This document shows positions 34,214 to 43,771 of a DNA stretch of 64,000 nt, piece after piece; position 1 is the first letter of the stretch; each line of letters opens with the position of its first letter. The translations under genes and the position numbers were made by a program. The notes under the pieces were generated by a model. That model was not told where the DNA came from. It was given only the letters and a program-made list of their open reading frames with translations, and ran no database searches. The DNA comes from Acidovorax sp. NO-1 (GTDB lineage Bacteria; Pseudomonadota; Gammaproteobacteria; Burkholderiales; Burkholderiaceae_C), in contig NZ_AGTS01000145.1 of the NCBI RefSeq assembly GCF_000238595.1, positions 62,001 through 126,000 on the forward strand, given 5' to 3'.

Positions 34214-35490
34214 TCGTTGCCATCTTTGTGGTGTCGCTGCTGGCGGCCATGGCACTGGGTGTGCCGATTGCGTTTGCGCTGCTGACCTGCAGCATGGCCA
34301 TGATGGCCTACATGGGCATTTTCGATGCGCAGATCATGGCGCAGAACCTGCTCTCTGGGGCGGACAGCTTTCCGCTCATGGCCATCCCGTTTTTTGTGCT
34401 GGCGGGCGAGTTGATGAACGCAGGCGGCATATCACGGCGCATCGTCAATGTGGCGGGCGCCTGGGTGGGCCACTTCAAGGGTGGCCTGGGGTATGTCGCC
34501 ATCTTTGCGTGCGTGATCATGGCGTCGCTGTCGGGCTCAGCCATTGCCGACACCGCCGCCGTGGCCGCCCTGCTGATCCCCATGATGCGCAAGGCGGGCT
34601 ACAACATCCCGCGTGCGTCGGGCCTCATTGCGTCGGGCGGCATCATCGCGCCCATCATTCCGCCGTCCATCGGGTTTGTGATGCTGGGCGTAGTGGGCAA
34701 CATCTCCATCACCAAGCTATTCATGGCGGGCATCGTGCCCGGGCTGATGATGGCGGTGGCGCTGGTGGCCACCTGGGTGTACCAGGCCAAGCGCGACGAC
34801 ATGCCCCGCGGCGACAGGATGCCCATGCGGGCACGGCTGTCGGCCACCGTGGCGGGGTTTTGGGCGCTGATGCTGCCGCTGCTCATCGTGGGCGGGCTCA
34901 AGGCCGGGTACTTCACGCCCACCGAGGCCGCCGTGGTGGCCGTGTTCTACGCGCTGTTCATCGGGTTTGTGGTGTACCGCGAGCTGCGCGTGTCCATGCT
35001 GTACGGCCTGCTGCTGGCTGCGGCCAAAACGTCGGCGGTGGTCATGTTCCTCGTCGCCGCCGCGCAGGTGTCGGCCTGGCTGATTGCCGCGGCCAACATC
35101 CCCATGGTGGTGGCCGACATGCTGCAGCCCCTGGCCAGCAACCCTGTGTTGCTGATGGCGGCCATCATGGCCATCGTGTTTGTGGTGGGCACTGCGCTGG
35201 ACTTTGCGCCCACCATCCTCATCCTGGTGCCCGTGCTGATGCCCGTGGTGCGCATGGCGGGCATAGACCCGGTGTACTTTGGCGTGCTGTTCATCATGAA
35301 CAACGCCATCGGCCTCATCACCCCGCCCGTGGGCACGGTGCTCAACGTGGTGTGCGGCGTGGCCAAAGAGCGGATGGAGCCGGTGATCCGCGCCGTGCTG
35401 CCCTACCTGGCAGCGCAGATGACCGTGTTGTTGCTGCTCATCCTGTTCCCGCAGCTCGTGCTGGCGCCGCTGGCTTTCTTTACCCGCTGA
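34210..35490 (+). CDS. dctM: TRAP transporter large permease (DctM)
   Basis: 426 residues. ATG 34210 overlaps the dctQ stop; the longer frame upstream lies inside dctQ and is rejected. About 12 membrane helices. Family signatures: PLMAIPFFVLAGELMNAGGI, the SLSGSAIADTAAVAALLIPM block, ASGLIASGGIIAPIIPPSIG, and near the end MNNAIGLITPPVGTVLNVV. Drives sodium-coupled uptake of the acid held by DctP, with DctQ. Last gene of the operon; it ends 3 bases before the stop of the convergent methyltransferase gene. A short gap of this kind leaves little room for a separate terminator. Confidence 0.95.
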   Translation: MIVAIFVVSLLAAMALGVPIAFALLTCSMAMMAYMGIFDAQIMAQNLLSGADSFPLMAIPFFVLAGELMNAGGISRRIVNVAGAWVGHFKGGLGYVAIFACVIMASLSGSAIADTAAVAALLIPMMRKAGYNIPRASGLIASGGIIAPIIPPSIGFVMLGVVGNISITKLFMAGIVPGLMMAVALVATWVYQAKRDDMPRGDRMPMRARLSATVAGFWALMLPLLIVGGLKAGYFTPTEAAVVAVFYALFIGFVVYRELRVSMLYGLLLAAAKTSAVVMFLVAAAQVSAWLIAAANIPMVVADMLQPLASNPVLLMAAIMAIVFVVGTALDFAPTILILVPVLMPVVRMAGIDPVYFGVLFIMNNAIGLITPPVGTVLNVVCGVAKERMEPVIRAVLPYLAAQMTVLLLLILFPQLVLAPLAFFTR

Positions 35491-35493
35491 TCT

Positions 35494-36471
35494 TCATCCG
35501 ATGAGTACCGTGGGCTCGTCGAGCAAAGGCGCGCGGTACACCAGCACCTTCAGTGCCCGCTCTTCGTCCACATCGGCAAACGCAGCCGGGTTGGCCACGC
35601 GCTCTACAAACTGCAGCTCCGGCGCCAGTTCGCGCATCTGGTCCTGCAAAAACGCCAGGCCCAGCTCGGGCGCGTTCAGGCACAGCAGTGCGTGGCCGCC
35701 GGGTGCCAGCAGGTCGGGCAGGCGGCGCATCAGGCGGGCGTAGTCCTTGGTGGCTACAAAGCTGCCCTTCTGGTAGCTGGGCGGGTCGACGATGACCAGG
35801 CCATAGGGGCCGCTGCGGTTGATCTTTCCCCAGCTGTTGAAGATGTCGTGCGGCAAGAAGGTGGCGCCCGAGGTGATGCCGTTGAGCTGGTGGTTTTGCT
35901 GCCCCACGCCGATGGCGCCGTGGCTCATGTCCACGTTGACCACCTGCCGGGCCCCCGCCTGCAGCGCCACCACCGAAAACGCGCAGGTGTAGGCAAACAG
36001 GTTGAGCACTTTGAGGCCGTAGCGATCACCACGGCGTGCCTCTGCAAAATCCCGCACCCAGCGGCGCCCCTCGGCCATGTCCAGAAACAGGCCGTGGTTC
36101 TGGCCGCGCAGCACATGCACGCGGTAGCGCGCACCCGCCTCGGTGACCACGTGCGGGTCGGGCACGGCGCCGGCCATCAGGCGCGTTTCGCTGCGGCCCT
36201 CGATGCGCAATGCTTCGCCGCGGTGCTGGAACACCCAGTTCAGCGGCTCGCCCGCCGGAGCAATCTGCGCCCATCGCGCCTCCAGCGCGGCGCCGATGGT
36301 GGCCAGTTGCTCGTCGGTGGCCGGGGCAAAGCTGGTGACGACGAAGACGGGCGGGTAGGTATCCAGCACCCACTGTTCATCGCCCGGGTGTTTACCACCC
36401 CGGCCGTGAAAGATGCGCGTGGCATCAGTGGGCAGGGGCATGCTGGCAATGGTGTCGAGCAGGGCTTGCAT
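35494..36471 (-). CDS. Class I SAM-dependent methyltransferase, RlmI/RlmK-like
   Basis: 325 residues. The catalytic domain starts with YRVHVLRGQNHGLFLDM; the SAM-binding strand-loop is VLNLFAYTCAFSVVALQAGA, followed by VNVDMSHGAIGVGQQNHQLN and the substrate motif IVDPPSYQKGSF. This NPPY-like DPPSY motif is typical of rRNA base methyltransferases of the 23S RlmI/RlmKL group. The N-terminal ~110 residues carry a small beta-rich segment rather than a clear PUA domain. rRNA is the likely target, nucleotide unknown. Convergent with dctM. A palindromic repeat copy lies 15 bases upstream of its start. Confidence 0.88.
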   Translation of the reverse strand: MQALLDTIASMPLPTDATRIFHGRGGKHPGDEQWVLDTYPPVFVVTSFAPATDEQLATIGAALEARWAQIAPAGEPLNWVFQHRGEALRIEGRSETRLMAGAVPDPHVVTEAGARYRVHVLRGQNHGLFLDMAEGRRWVRDFAEARRGDRYGLKVLNLFAYTCAFSVVALQAGARQVVNVDMSHGAIGVGQQNHQLNGITSGATFLPHDIFNSWGKINRSGPYGLVIVDPPSYQKGSFVATKDYARLMRRLPDLLAPGGHALLCLNAPELGLAFLQDQMRELAPELQFVERVANPAAFADVDEERALKVLVYRAPLLDEPTVLIG

Positions 36472-36485
36472 CGATTTGATTTTTT

Positions 36486-36540
36486 AGTGTTTTTGGCCTC
36501 TAGCGCTTATCCATAAAGCGCGAGCAGCTATCAAAATTAA
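36486..36540 (-). repeat. Dispersed palindromic repeat, copy 7
   Basis: AGTGTTTTTGGCCTCTAGCG, CTTATCCATAAAGCGCGAGC and AGCTATCAAAATTAA. Best match to the apparent consensus. Sits between the GntP permease stop and the methyltransferase start, both on the minus strand, so it lies in a possible 5' leader. Confidence 0.9.
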
Positions 36541-36597
36541 AGTGCCACATCGGCACCCGTGCCGTGCGCCCGGGCGCTGCCAGCGGGCAGGCTGCCG

Positions 36598-38019
36598 TCA
36601 AAAGCTCCCGAACACCGTGCCCAATGTGATGACCAGCACCAGCGCGGGCAGCGGGAACAGGATGGTCACGGCGGCAATGTCGGCATACGACTGGCGGTGG
36701 TTGAGCTTGCAGATGGCCAGCAGGGTGATGATGGCGCCGCAATGCGGCAGCGTGTCCATGCCGCCAGCGGCCATCACCGCCACGCGGTGCAGCAGCTCGG
36801 GGCTGATGGACGCCGCCTCCGCCATGCGCAGGTAGTCTTCGCCCAGCGTCTGCAGCGCAATGCTCAGTCCGCCAGAGGACGAGCCGGTGATGCCGGCCAG
36901 CACGTTCATGGCAATGGCCTCCGAAACCAGCGGGTTGTCCGACACACGCAGCACCGCGTCGCGGATCAGCGCAAAACCCGCCAACGAGGCAATCACCGCG
37001 CCATAACCCACCTCGGATGCCGTGTTGAACAGCGGCAGCATGAAGCCGAACACGCCCTGGTTGATGGTGTGCTTGAGGTCGTGCCAGTGGCCCAGACGCG
37101 TCAGTACCAGCGTGGTGCAGGCCACCACCAGCGCAATCAGCAGGGCCCACAGGCCGGTCAGTCGGGCCGGGTCGAGCGATGGGAAGCGCTCGGCCATGAA
37201 CGCCAGGTCGAGCGCCGGGAACACCAGGTAGGTGAACAGCGCGTTGACGCCCACCACCAGCACCAGCGGGAGAAATGCGAGTGGTAACGGCACCTCGGCA
37301 TGGCGCGCGGCCTCGGCGGCGGCCTGGGCTGGCGTGAGCGCCGCGCCCGTGGCGCCTTCGTCTTCTTCGTGCTGGCCGTAGCCTTCACCGCGCGCACGCG
37401 CTGCCGCTGCGCGGTGCAGCAGCCAGGTCAGGCCGCCGCCAAGCATGATGGCGGCCGCCAGCACGCCCAGGCCGGGCGCAGCAAAGCCGTTGGTGCCGAA
37501 ATACGGGATCGGAATGGCGTTTTGAATGGCAGGCGAGCCCGGCAGCGCCGTCATGGTGAAGGTAAAGGCGCCCAGCGCGATGGTGGCGGGCACCAGCCGC
37601 TTGGGGATGTTGGCCGCCTCGAACAGGTTGCGCGCAATGGGGTAGATGGCAAACGCCACCACAAACAGCGACACCCCGCCATAGGTCAGCAGCGCGCAGG
37701 CCAGCACTACCGTGAGGATGGCACGCCGCTCGCCCAGTGTGCGCACGATCCAGCGGGCCAGCGTGCTCGCCGCGCCCGAATCGGCCATCAGCCGCCCGAA
37801 CAGCGCCCCCAGCAAAAACAGCGGCAGATACTGCAGCACATAGCCGCCCAGCGCGCTCATGAAAGTGTCGGTGTACAGCGGCAGCAGCCAGCGCCCGTCG
37901 CCGGACATCAGCACCGCCAGGGCCCCCATCAGCGGCGCAAGCAGCAGCACCGTGACGCCGCGGTAGGCGAAGAACATCAGAAGGGCCAGAGAGACGACCA
38001 CAGCGAGGATGCTCAGCAT
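36598..38019 (-). CDS. GntP-family gluconate-type permease
   Basis: 473 residues with roughly 12-14 membrane helices; GGAAGG precedes the ATG at 38019. Family markers: LFLLGALFGRLMADSGAA, VVLACALLTYGGVSLFVVAF, FTFTMTALPGSPAIQNAIPI and LAGITGSSSGGLSIALQTLG. GntP proteins are proton symporters for gluconate and related hydroxy acids; relatives carry 3-hydroxybutyrate or D-serine. A cytoplasmic loop around residues 205-240 is rich in Ala/Glu (HEEDEGATGAALTPAQAAAE). No adjacent kinase or dehydratase gene is present, so the substrate stays open. Related in theme, perhaps, to the hydroxy-acid operon at 30-35 kb. Confidence 0.93.
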   Translation of the reverse strand: MLSILAVVVSLALLMFFAYRGVTVLLLAPLMGALAVLMSGDGRWLLPLYTDTFMSALGGYVLQYLPLFLLGALFGRLMADSGAASTLARWIVRTLGERRAILTVVLACALLTYGGVSLFVVAFAIYPIARNLFEAANIPKRLVPATIALGAFTFTMTALPGSPAIQNAIPIPYFGTNGFAAPGLGVLAAAIMLGGGLTWLLHRAAAARARGEGYGQHEEDEGATGAALTPAQAAAEAARHAEVPLPLAFLPLVLVVGVNALFTYLVFPALDLAFMAERFPSLDPARLTGLWALLIALVVACTTLVLTRLGHWHDLKHTINQGVFGFMLPLFNTASEVGYGAVIASLAGFALIRDAVLRVSDNPLVSEAIAMNVLAGITGSSSGGLSIALQTLGEDYLRMAEAASISPELLHRVAVMAAGGMDTLPHCGAIITLLAICKLNHRQSYADIAAVTILFPLPALVLVITLGTVFGSF

Positions 38020-38173
38020 GCTGCGCCTTCCCTACAAACTGCGGCCTGCCGCTGATTCATGCACGCTGGTGGTTTCAAAACGTCAACCTTTCAACAGTAC
38101 CGTCCCGAAGTCTGAGCACGAACTCGCAGCCACGGGAAGTAAAAAATGCATGCCCCACCTGTGGGAACCACGC

Positions 38174-38200
38174 AAGAAAAAGCCCGCACAGGGCGGGCTT
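38174..38200 (-). terminator. Rho-independent terminator of the aspartate kinase gene
   Basis: On the minus strand: AAGCCCGC, loop CCTGT, GCGGGCTT, then TTTCTTG. An 8 bp GC-rich stem followed by a T tract, 43 bases beyond the stop codon of the aspartate kinase gene. Confidence 0.9.
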
Positions 38201-38243
38201 GAGAGAAGGCCTCACACCTGCAAAGCGGCCGCCATCCCGGGCA

Positions 38244-39665
38244 TTACACCTTCGGAACCGGCGCGACCGAGTTCACGCACAGCGCCATGTTCAGCGCCTT
38301 GACGGCAGTCTTGTAGTCCTCACGTTCGATCACGAACTGCATGTTCACCTGACGCAGCGTTTGCGACACGCAGTTCACGTTGACCTGGGCATCGGCCAGC
38401 GCCTGCGCCGCCTTGGCCAGCACGCCAGGGATGCTGATGTTGGATCCGATGGCGCACACGATGGCGCTGGGCTTGATCGTGACCACCTGGTAGGCCTCCT
38501 CCAGCTCGGCCACCAGGGCCTGCGTGGCCTGGTTGTCCCACACCAGATGGGCGATGGAGTTGGCGTTGGTGGCCTTGAGGATGTAGCTCACGCCGTGGCG
38601 GCAGAACACCTCCATGAGGCCCGCATCGAAGCCCACGGTGCCCACCATGCTCGGGTCGTGAATCTCGATCAGCGTGACCTTGTCGGTTCCGGTGACGATC
38701 TCCACACGCGCGCGCTCGCCCACAAAGTCCTTGGTGATCAGCGTGCCGGGGTGGTCGGGCTCGAACGTGTTCTTCAGGCGGATCGGAATGCCCGCCAGCT
38801 CCATCGGCTTGGCGGCCTTGGGGTGGATGGCTTCCATGCCCACGTCGGCCAGCTGGTCGGCCACGTCGTAGTTGGTGGCTCCCACCACGATGGCGTTTTC
38901 CAGGCCCACCAGGTTGGGGTCGGCAGAAGACAGGTGGAATTCCTTGTGGATCACGGCCTCGGCGGGGCGCACCTCGACGGCGATCTTGCTGAAGGTGACT
39001 TCGGAATAACCGCGGTCAAACTCGCGCATGATGCCTTCGGTGCCCTTGGTGTAGCCGGTGGCCACCACCACCTTGTCGGCCAGGTCCAGGCCCTTGAAGC
39101 TCTGCGCAATGCGCTCGTCAATGGTCCAGGCCTCGTTGTCATCAAACCCGGCCAGGTCCATCAGCACGGCGTTCACACCATTGGCCTTGAGGATTTCAAC
39201 CGAGTTGAACGCGCTGTGCGATTCGCCGATCGAGGCCAGCACCTCGCGCGCCGCCAGCAGCACATCTTTGCGGCTCAGGTAGCCGCTGGCCAGCACATGT
39301 TGCATGGCGCCCAGGTACTCACGCGCCTGGCCAATGCGGTGGTCGATGAAGGCATCGGCCACGGAAAGCGGCAGGCCCAGGTCGGCGTAACCGGCGTTGA
39401 TCTTTTTCAGGCTGGTGGCCAGCTGGTTCAGCGCATCCTGGTAACCCTTGCTCTCGGCAAACAAGGCATAGATGCCGCGCTCACCCGTCTTCTTGTGCTC
39501 CAGCAACTGGTTCGTCACGCCCGAGTACGCCGACACCACGTAGATGCGGCCATTGATGCGCTGGGGGTCGTGCAGCACGATATGGCGCAGCACATCGCCA
39601 AAGGCGGTCATGGAAGTGCCGCCGATTTTCTCGACCGAGATCTTGGAGTTTTGAACGTCTTGCAT
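38244..39665 (-). CDS. Aspartate kinase, ectoine-associated (Ask_Ect) type
   Basis: 473 residues when started at ATG 39665; a slightly longer start at 39689 adds 8 residues. It phosphorylates L-aspartate to 4-phosphoaspartate, the first step toward Lys, Thr, Met or ectoine. The N-terminal signature is VEKIGGTSMTAFGDVL, differing from LysC's VxKFGGTSV and matching the variant found with ectoine genes. Other blocks: VVSAYSGVTNQLLEHKKTG, VVATGYTKGTEGIMREFDRG and the substrate site SEVTFSKIAVEV; two ACT-type regulatory segments lie at the C-terminus (VTLIEIHDPSMVGTVGFDAG and IVCAIGSNISIPGVLAKAAQ). No ectABC genes are nearby. The gene stands alone with its own terminator. It may be a second, differently regulated aspartokinase. 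Confidence 0.93.
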   Translation of the reverse strand: MQDVQNSKISVEKIGGTSMTAFGDVLRHIVLHDPQRINGRIYVVSAYSGVTNQLLEHKKTGERGIYALFAESKGYQDALNQLATSLKKINAGYADLGLPLSVADAFIDHRIGQAREYLGAMQHVLASGYLSRKDVLLAAREVLASIGESHSAFNSVEILKANGVNAVLMDLAGFDDNEAWTIDERIAQSFKGLDLADKVVVATGYTKGTEGIMREFDRGYSEVTFSKIAVEVRPAEAVIHKEFHLSSADPNLVGLENAIVVGATNYDVADQLADVGMEAIHPKAAKPMELAGIPIRLKNTFEPDHPGTLITKDFVGERARVEIVTGTDKVTLIEIHDPSMVGTVGFDAGLMEVFCRHGVSYILKATNANSIAHLVWDNQATQALVAELEEAYQVVTIKPSAIVCAIGSNISIPGVLAKAAQALADAQVNVNCVSQTLRQVNMQFVIEREDYKTAVKALNMALCVNSVAPVPKV

Positions 39666-39932
39666 GGACAGGCTCAAGAGAGCAAACAAATGGGATTTGC
39701 GGGGGCGAAATTGCTGCCACAGTTTGCGCAGCAGCCAACCCGGTATTTTCCATCACTTTTGTGTGGGCTCCCTGACCGGGCCTGAAGGCTCCAGTGCGGC
39801 GTGCACGAGCTTGACGGGGATCGCATGCAGTGCCGATCCCAACCGTTGAGCAGACGTGGCAATTTCAAAAAACCTTCAGTCTTCCGGCACCGAAGGTTCC
39901 GCACGCTCGACGTGCACCCAGCGCATACCTGG

Positions 39933-40163
39933 TCAGCCCCGTGGTCTGGCGCCGTCTGCGCTCCCAGGCATTGGCGATTCGGCCTGCGTCTCAGCATCCA
40001 GCCCCCACTGGTCCCAATCCTCGCCAAACAGCTCCGCGGGATGCTGGGTGCGGTCGGAGCCATTGCCACAGCGCATGTCTTTGGCGGGGCAGTAGAGGTT
40101 GCAACCCCAGCACACCCGCTCGGGGTGGGCGGGTGTTTTGGGAAACTTCTTGACGGCTGCCAT
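39933..40163 (-). CDS. DUF3079 small cysteine-rich protein
   Basis: 76 residues, a full DUF3079 protein. Recognised from KKFPKTPAHPERVCWGCNLY, CGNGSDRTQHPAELFGEDW. Four cysteines (C18, C21, C25, C32) in a CxxCxxxCxxxxxxC arrangement suggest a zinc site. No known function; the family is common in Beta- and Gammaproteobacteria. It starts 45 bases after the lpdA stop on the same strand, so it may be transcribed with the pyruvate dehydrogenase operon. Larger frames on the same stretch are shadows. Confidence 0.9.
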   Translation of the reverse strand: MAAVKKFPKTPAHPERVCWGCNLYCPAKDMRCGNGSDRTQHPAELFGEDWDQWGLDAETQAESPMPGSADGARPRG

Positions 40164-40208
40164 GGCGCTTCTCCAGACGGTGCGGCCGGGCTCCGGTCGA
40201 TGGGCGCG

Positions 40209-42065
40209 TTATTTGCGCTGCGGCGGCACGTCGGTGCAACTGCCGTGCGCAATCTCCGCCGCCATGCCAATGCTTTCGCCCAGCGTGGGGTGCGGGTGGA
40301 TGGTCTTGCCGATGTCCACCGCATCGGCGCCCATCTCGATGGCCAGGGCAATCTCGCCGATCATGTCGCCCGCGTGCGTGCCCACCATGCCGCCGCCCAG
40401 GATACGGCCGTGGCCGTGGGCCTCTGGCGAGTCGTCGAACAGCAGCTTGGTCACGCCTTCGTCGCGGCCATTGGCAATAGCGCGGCCGGAGGCCGTCCAG
40501 GGGAACAGGCCCTTCTTGACCTTGATGCCCTGGGCCTTGGCCTGGTCTTCGGTGAGGCCCACCCAGGCCACTTCGGGGTCGGTGTAGGCCACGCTTGGGA
40601 TCACACGGGCGTTGAACGCGGCGGCTGCCAGCTCCTTGTTGCCTTGCAGTTCGCCAGCGATGACTTCGGCCGCCACGTGTGCCTCATGCACCGCCTTGTG
40701 CGCCAGCATGGGCTGGCCGACGATGTCGCCGATGGCGAAGATGTGCGGCACGTTGGTGCGCATCTGGATGTCGACGTTGATGAAGCCACGGTCGGTGACG
40801 GCCACGCCTGCATTTTCAGCGGTGATCTTCTTGCCATTGGGGGTGCGGCCGACGGCCTGCAGCACCAGGTCGTACACCTGCGGCTCGGGGGCGGTACCGC
40901 CCTCTTCCGCTGGCGCAAACGTAACCTTGATGCCTTCGGGCGTAGCCTCGGCGCCCACGGTTTTCGTCTTCAACATGATGTTGTCGAAGCGCTTGGCGTT
41001 CATCTTTTGCCAGATCTTGACGAGGTCTCGGTCAGCGCCCTGCATCAGGCCGTCCATCATCTCGACCACATCGAGGCGGGCGCCCAGCGTGCTATACACC
41101 GTGCCCATTTCCAGGCCGATGATGCCGCCGCCCAAAATCAGCATGCGCTTGGGGACTTCCTTGAGCGCCAGGGCGCCGGTGGAGTCGACCACGCGCGGGT
41201 CGTCGGGCATGAAGGGAAGGCGCACGGCCTGGCTGCCGGCGGCGATGATGGCTTTCTTGAAGGCCACCACCTTCTTGGTGCCCGTCTTCTCCTGGCCGGT
41301 GCCGGTGGTTTCTTCCACTTCGAGGTGGTTGGGGCCGACAAAGGCGCCGTAGCCGCGCACGGTGGTCACCTTGCGCATCTTGGCCATGGCGGCGAGACCA
41401 CCAGTGAGCTTGCCGATGACTTTCTCTTTGTGGCCGCGCAGCTTGTCGATGTTCAGCACGGGCGCACCAAAGTCCACGCCCAGGTCGGCCATGTGGCTGA
41501 CCTCGTCCATCACGGCCGCCACGTGCAGCAGGGCCTTGGACGGGATGCAGCCCACGTTCAGGCACACGCCGCCCAATTGGGCATAACGCTCGACCAGCAC
41601 CACCTTCAGGCCCAGGTCGGCCGCGCGGAAGGCGGCACTGTAGCCGCCAGGGCCGCCGCCGAGCACGAGCACGTCGCAGTCCATATCGGCAGTGCCGGCA
41701 AAGCTGGATGCTACTGAATTGATAGCTGTTCGTGCTTGTACAGCGGGCGCCAGAGCCTGTTTTTGTTCAGAAACTGCGGGCGCTGGGGTGGCGGCAGGTG
41801 CTGGAGCGGCTGCGGCTGCGGCTGCGCCCTGCACTTCCAGGGTCAGCACCACCGAGCCTTCAGCGATCTTGTCGCCCAGCTTGACCTTGAGCTCCTTGAC
41901 CACACCAGCGTGGCTGGACGGGATCTCCATGGAGGCCTTGTCGGACTCCACGGTGATCAGGCTTTGCTCGGCCTTGATGGTGTCGCCGGGTTGGACCAGC
42001 ACTTCGATGATGGCCACTTCGGCGAAGTCGCCGATGTCGGGCACCTTGATGTCGATGATTGCCAT
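40209..42065 (-). CDS. lpdA: Dihydrolipoyl dehydrogenase (E3) with N-terminal lipoyl domain
   Basis: 618 residues: longer than plain E3 (about 470) because residues 1-80 form a lipoyl domain with the lipoylated Lys43 in [11 protein letters not shown] linker of about 45 residues follows (Ala/Pro/Gln-rich, 81-125). The flavoprotein begins at [20 protein letters not shown], has the redox disulfide in [13 protein letters not shown], the NAD-binding [20 protein letters not shown], and the C-terminal HPHPTLGES region with the catalytic His-Glu pair. It reoxidises dihydrolipoamide in the pyruvate dehydrogenase complex, making NADH. Linker residues about 100-119 coincide with a copy of the window's palindromic repeat. 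Third gene of aceE-aceF-lpdA. Confidence 0.96.
   Translation of the reverse strand: MAIIDIKVPDIGDFAEVAIIEVLVQPGDTIKAEQSLITVESDKASMEIPSSHAGVVKELKVKLGDKIAEGSVVLTLEVQGAAAAAAAPAPAATPAPAVSEQKQALAPAVQARTAINSVASSFAGTADMDCDVLVLGGGPGGYSAAFRAADLGLKVVLVERYAQLGGVCLNVGCIPSKALLHVAAVMDEVSHMADLGVDFGAPVLNIDKLRGHKEKVIGKLTGGLAAMAKMRKVTTVRGYGAFVGPNHLEVEETTGTGQEKTGTKKVVAFKKAIIAAGSQAVRLPFMPDDPRVVDSTGALALKEVPKRMLILGGGIIGLEMGTVYSTLGARLDVVEMMDGLMQGADRDLVKIWQKMNAKRFDNIMLKTKTVGAEATPEGIKVTFAPAEEGGTAPEPQVYDLVLQAVGRTPNGKKITAENAGVAVTDRGFINVDIQMRTNVPHIFAIGDIVGQPMLAHKAVHEAHVAAEVIAGELQGNKELAAAAFNARVIPSVAYTDPEVAWVGLTEDQAKAQGIKVKKGLFPWTASGRAIANGRDEGVTKLLFDDSPEAHGHGRILGGGMVGTHAGDMIGEIALAIEMGADAVDIGKTIHPHPTLGESIGMAAEIAHGSCTDVPPQRK
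41711..41768 (+). repeat. Dispersed palindromic repeat, copy 8, inside lpdA
   Basis: TGAATTGATAGCTGTTCGTG, CTTGTACAGCGGGCGCCAGA and GCCTGTTTTTG, a more diverged copy. It lies in frame within lpdA, encoding part of the flexible linker between the lipoyl domain and the flavoprotein. Match is by shared order of TTGATAGCTG, the central inverted repeat and the GCC-T5 end. Confidence 0.6.
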
Positions 42066-42087
42066 GGTGTGTCTTGCCCTTTCGTCG

Positions 42088-43752
42088 TTACATCACGATG
42101 CGGCGGAAGTCCGCCAGCAGCGAGGCAAAGTACACGTTGAAGCGCGCTGCGCTGGCGCCGTCGATCACGCGGTGGTCCCAGCTGAGCGACAGCGGCAGCA
42201 TGAGGCGCGGCGCGAACTGTTGGCCGTCCCACTTGGGCTCCAGGCTGCTCTTGCACACGCCCATGATGGCGACTTCGGGGGCGTTGATGATGGGCGTGAA
42301 GTACCGGCCACCAATACCGCCCAGCGAGCTGATGGAAAAGCACCCGCCCTGCATGTCCGCCGGGGCCAGCTTGCCTTCGCGCGCCTTGGCGGCGAGTTCA
42401 CCCATTTCCTTGCTGATCTGCACGATGCCCTTCTGATCGGCATCCTTGATAACGGGCACCACCAGACCGTTGGGCGTGTCGGCCGCAAAGCCGATGTGGA
42501 AGTAGTTCTTCATCACCAGCTGGTCGCCGTCGAGCGAGCTGTTGAACTCGGGGAACTTCTTGAGCGCGGCCACGGCAGCCTTGATCATGAAGGCGAGCAT
42601 GGTGACCTTGACGCCACTCTTCTCGTTTTCCTTGTTGAACTGCACGCGGAAGGCTTCGAGATCGGTGATGTCCGCGTCGTCGTGGTTGGTGACGTGCGGG
42701 ATGACGACCCAGTTGCGGTGCAGGTTGGCGCCGCTGATCTTCTTGATGCGCGAGAGGTCCTTGCGCTCCACCGGGCCGAACTTGGTGAAGTCCACCTTGG
42801 GCCAGGGCAGCAGGTCCAGGCCCACGCCGGAGCCGCCACCACCTGCGGGCGCCTTGGCCACCTGGGCCTTGGTCTGCAATGCGCCTGCCATCACCTGCCT
42901 GGTGAAGGCGGCCACGTCGTCTTGCGTGATGCGGCCCTTGGGGCCAGTGCCCTTGACTTCGTCGATGGGCACGCCGAGTTCGCGGGCGAACTTGCGCACC
43001 GAAGGCGATGCGTGGGGCAGGCCTGCGCTGGGGGTACCGGGCTGGTGGGCGGGGACAGGCACGGACGTCACGGCACCAGCGGGCGCTGCTGCGGCAACCG
43101 CTGGTGCCGCGGAAGCCACAGGTGCTGCAGCGGGTGCAGGCGCTGCCACAGGAGCAGGTGCTGCCGCTGCGGCGGAGCCTTCCAGTACAGCCACCAGATC
43201 ACCGATGTTGACCGTGTCGCCAATCTTGACCTTGAGTTCCTTGAGCACACCAGCAGCGGGCGACGGGATCTCCATGGAGGCCTTGTCGGATTCCACCGTG
43301 AACAGCGACTGTTCGAGCTTGATGGTGTCGCCGACCTTGACCAGCATCTCGATGACGGCCACGTCCTTGAAGTCACCGATGTCGGGCACGCGCACTTCGA
43401 CCGGGCCTGCGGCCGCAGGGGCAGCAACAGGTGCGGCCGGTGCCGTTGCAGCGACCGGAGCGGCCGCCGACACAGGGGCAGGAGCTGCTGCGGGGGCTGC
43501 CACAGCGCCCGCGTCAGCAGACTCCACCACGGCAATCACCGAGCCCTGCTTGACCTTGTCACCCAGCGCAATCTTGAGTTCCTTGACCACGCCAGCGTGG
43601 CTGGACGGGATTTCCATCGATGCCTTGTCGGATTCGACCGTGATGAGCGACTGCTCTGCCTTCACGGTGTCGCCCACCTTGACCAGCAACTCGATCACGC
43701 CCACTTCGTCAAAGTCCCCGATGTCCGGGACTTGAATGTTGACCAATGCCAT
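42088..43752 (-). CDS. aceF: Dihydrolipoamide acetyltransferase (E2) of pyruvate dehydrogenase
   Basis: 554 residues starting at 43752, where GGAGAC precedes ATG; a longer frame would cross the aceE stop. Two lipoyl domains with lipoylated lysines K43 and K157 (both in [11 protein letters not shown]), joined by Ala/Pro-rich linkers. The E3/E1-binding domain is about residues 246-283 ([31 protein letters not shown]). The catalytic domain fills the C-terminus, ending with the active-site [13 protein letters not shown] motif, where the His and Asp act. Transfers the acetyl group from lipoamide to CoA. Middle gene of the operon; spacing of about 20 bases to aceE and to lpdA. Confidence 0.96.
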   Translation of the reverse strand: MALVNIQVPDIGDFDEVGVIELLVKVGDTVKAEQSLITVESDKASMEIPSSHAGVVKELKIALGDKVKQGSVIAVVESADAGAVAAPAAAPAPVSAAAPVAATAPAAPVAAPAAAGPVEVRVPDIGDFKDVAVIEMLVKVGDTIKLEQSLFTVESDKASMEIPSPAAGVLKELKVKIGDTVNIGDLVAVLEGSAAAAAPAPVAAPAPAAAPVASAAPAVAAAAPAGAVTSVPVPAHQPGTPSAGLPHASPSVRKFARELGVPIDEVKGTGPKGRITQDDVAAFTRQVMAGALQTKAQVAKAPAGGGGSGVGLDLLPWPKVDFTKFGPVERKDLSRIKKISGANLHRNWVVIPHVTNHDDADITDLEAFRVQFNKENEKSGVKVTMLAFMIKAAVAALKKFPEFNSSLDGDQLVMKNYFHIGFAADTPNGLVVPVIKDADQKGIVQISKEMGELAAKAREGKLAPADMQGGCFSISSLGGIGGRYFTPIINAPEVAIMGVCKSSLEPKWDGQQFAPRLMLPLSLSWDHRVIDGASAARFNVYFASLLADFRRIVM

Positions 43753-43771
43753 TGTTCTGTCTCCGTTCGGT

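Noticed and set aside
39674-40351. A 225-codon minus-strand frame next to DUF3079
   Set aside because: In another frame than the convincing DUF3079 gene and without a domain.
39801-41717. A 638-codon + strand frame over lpdA
   Set aside because: Antisense to lpdA and DUF3079, no recognisable protein.
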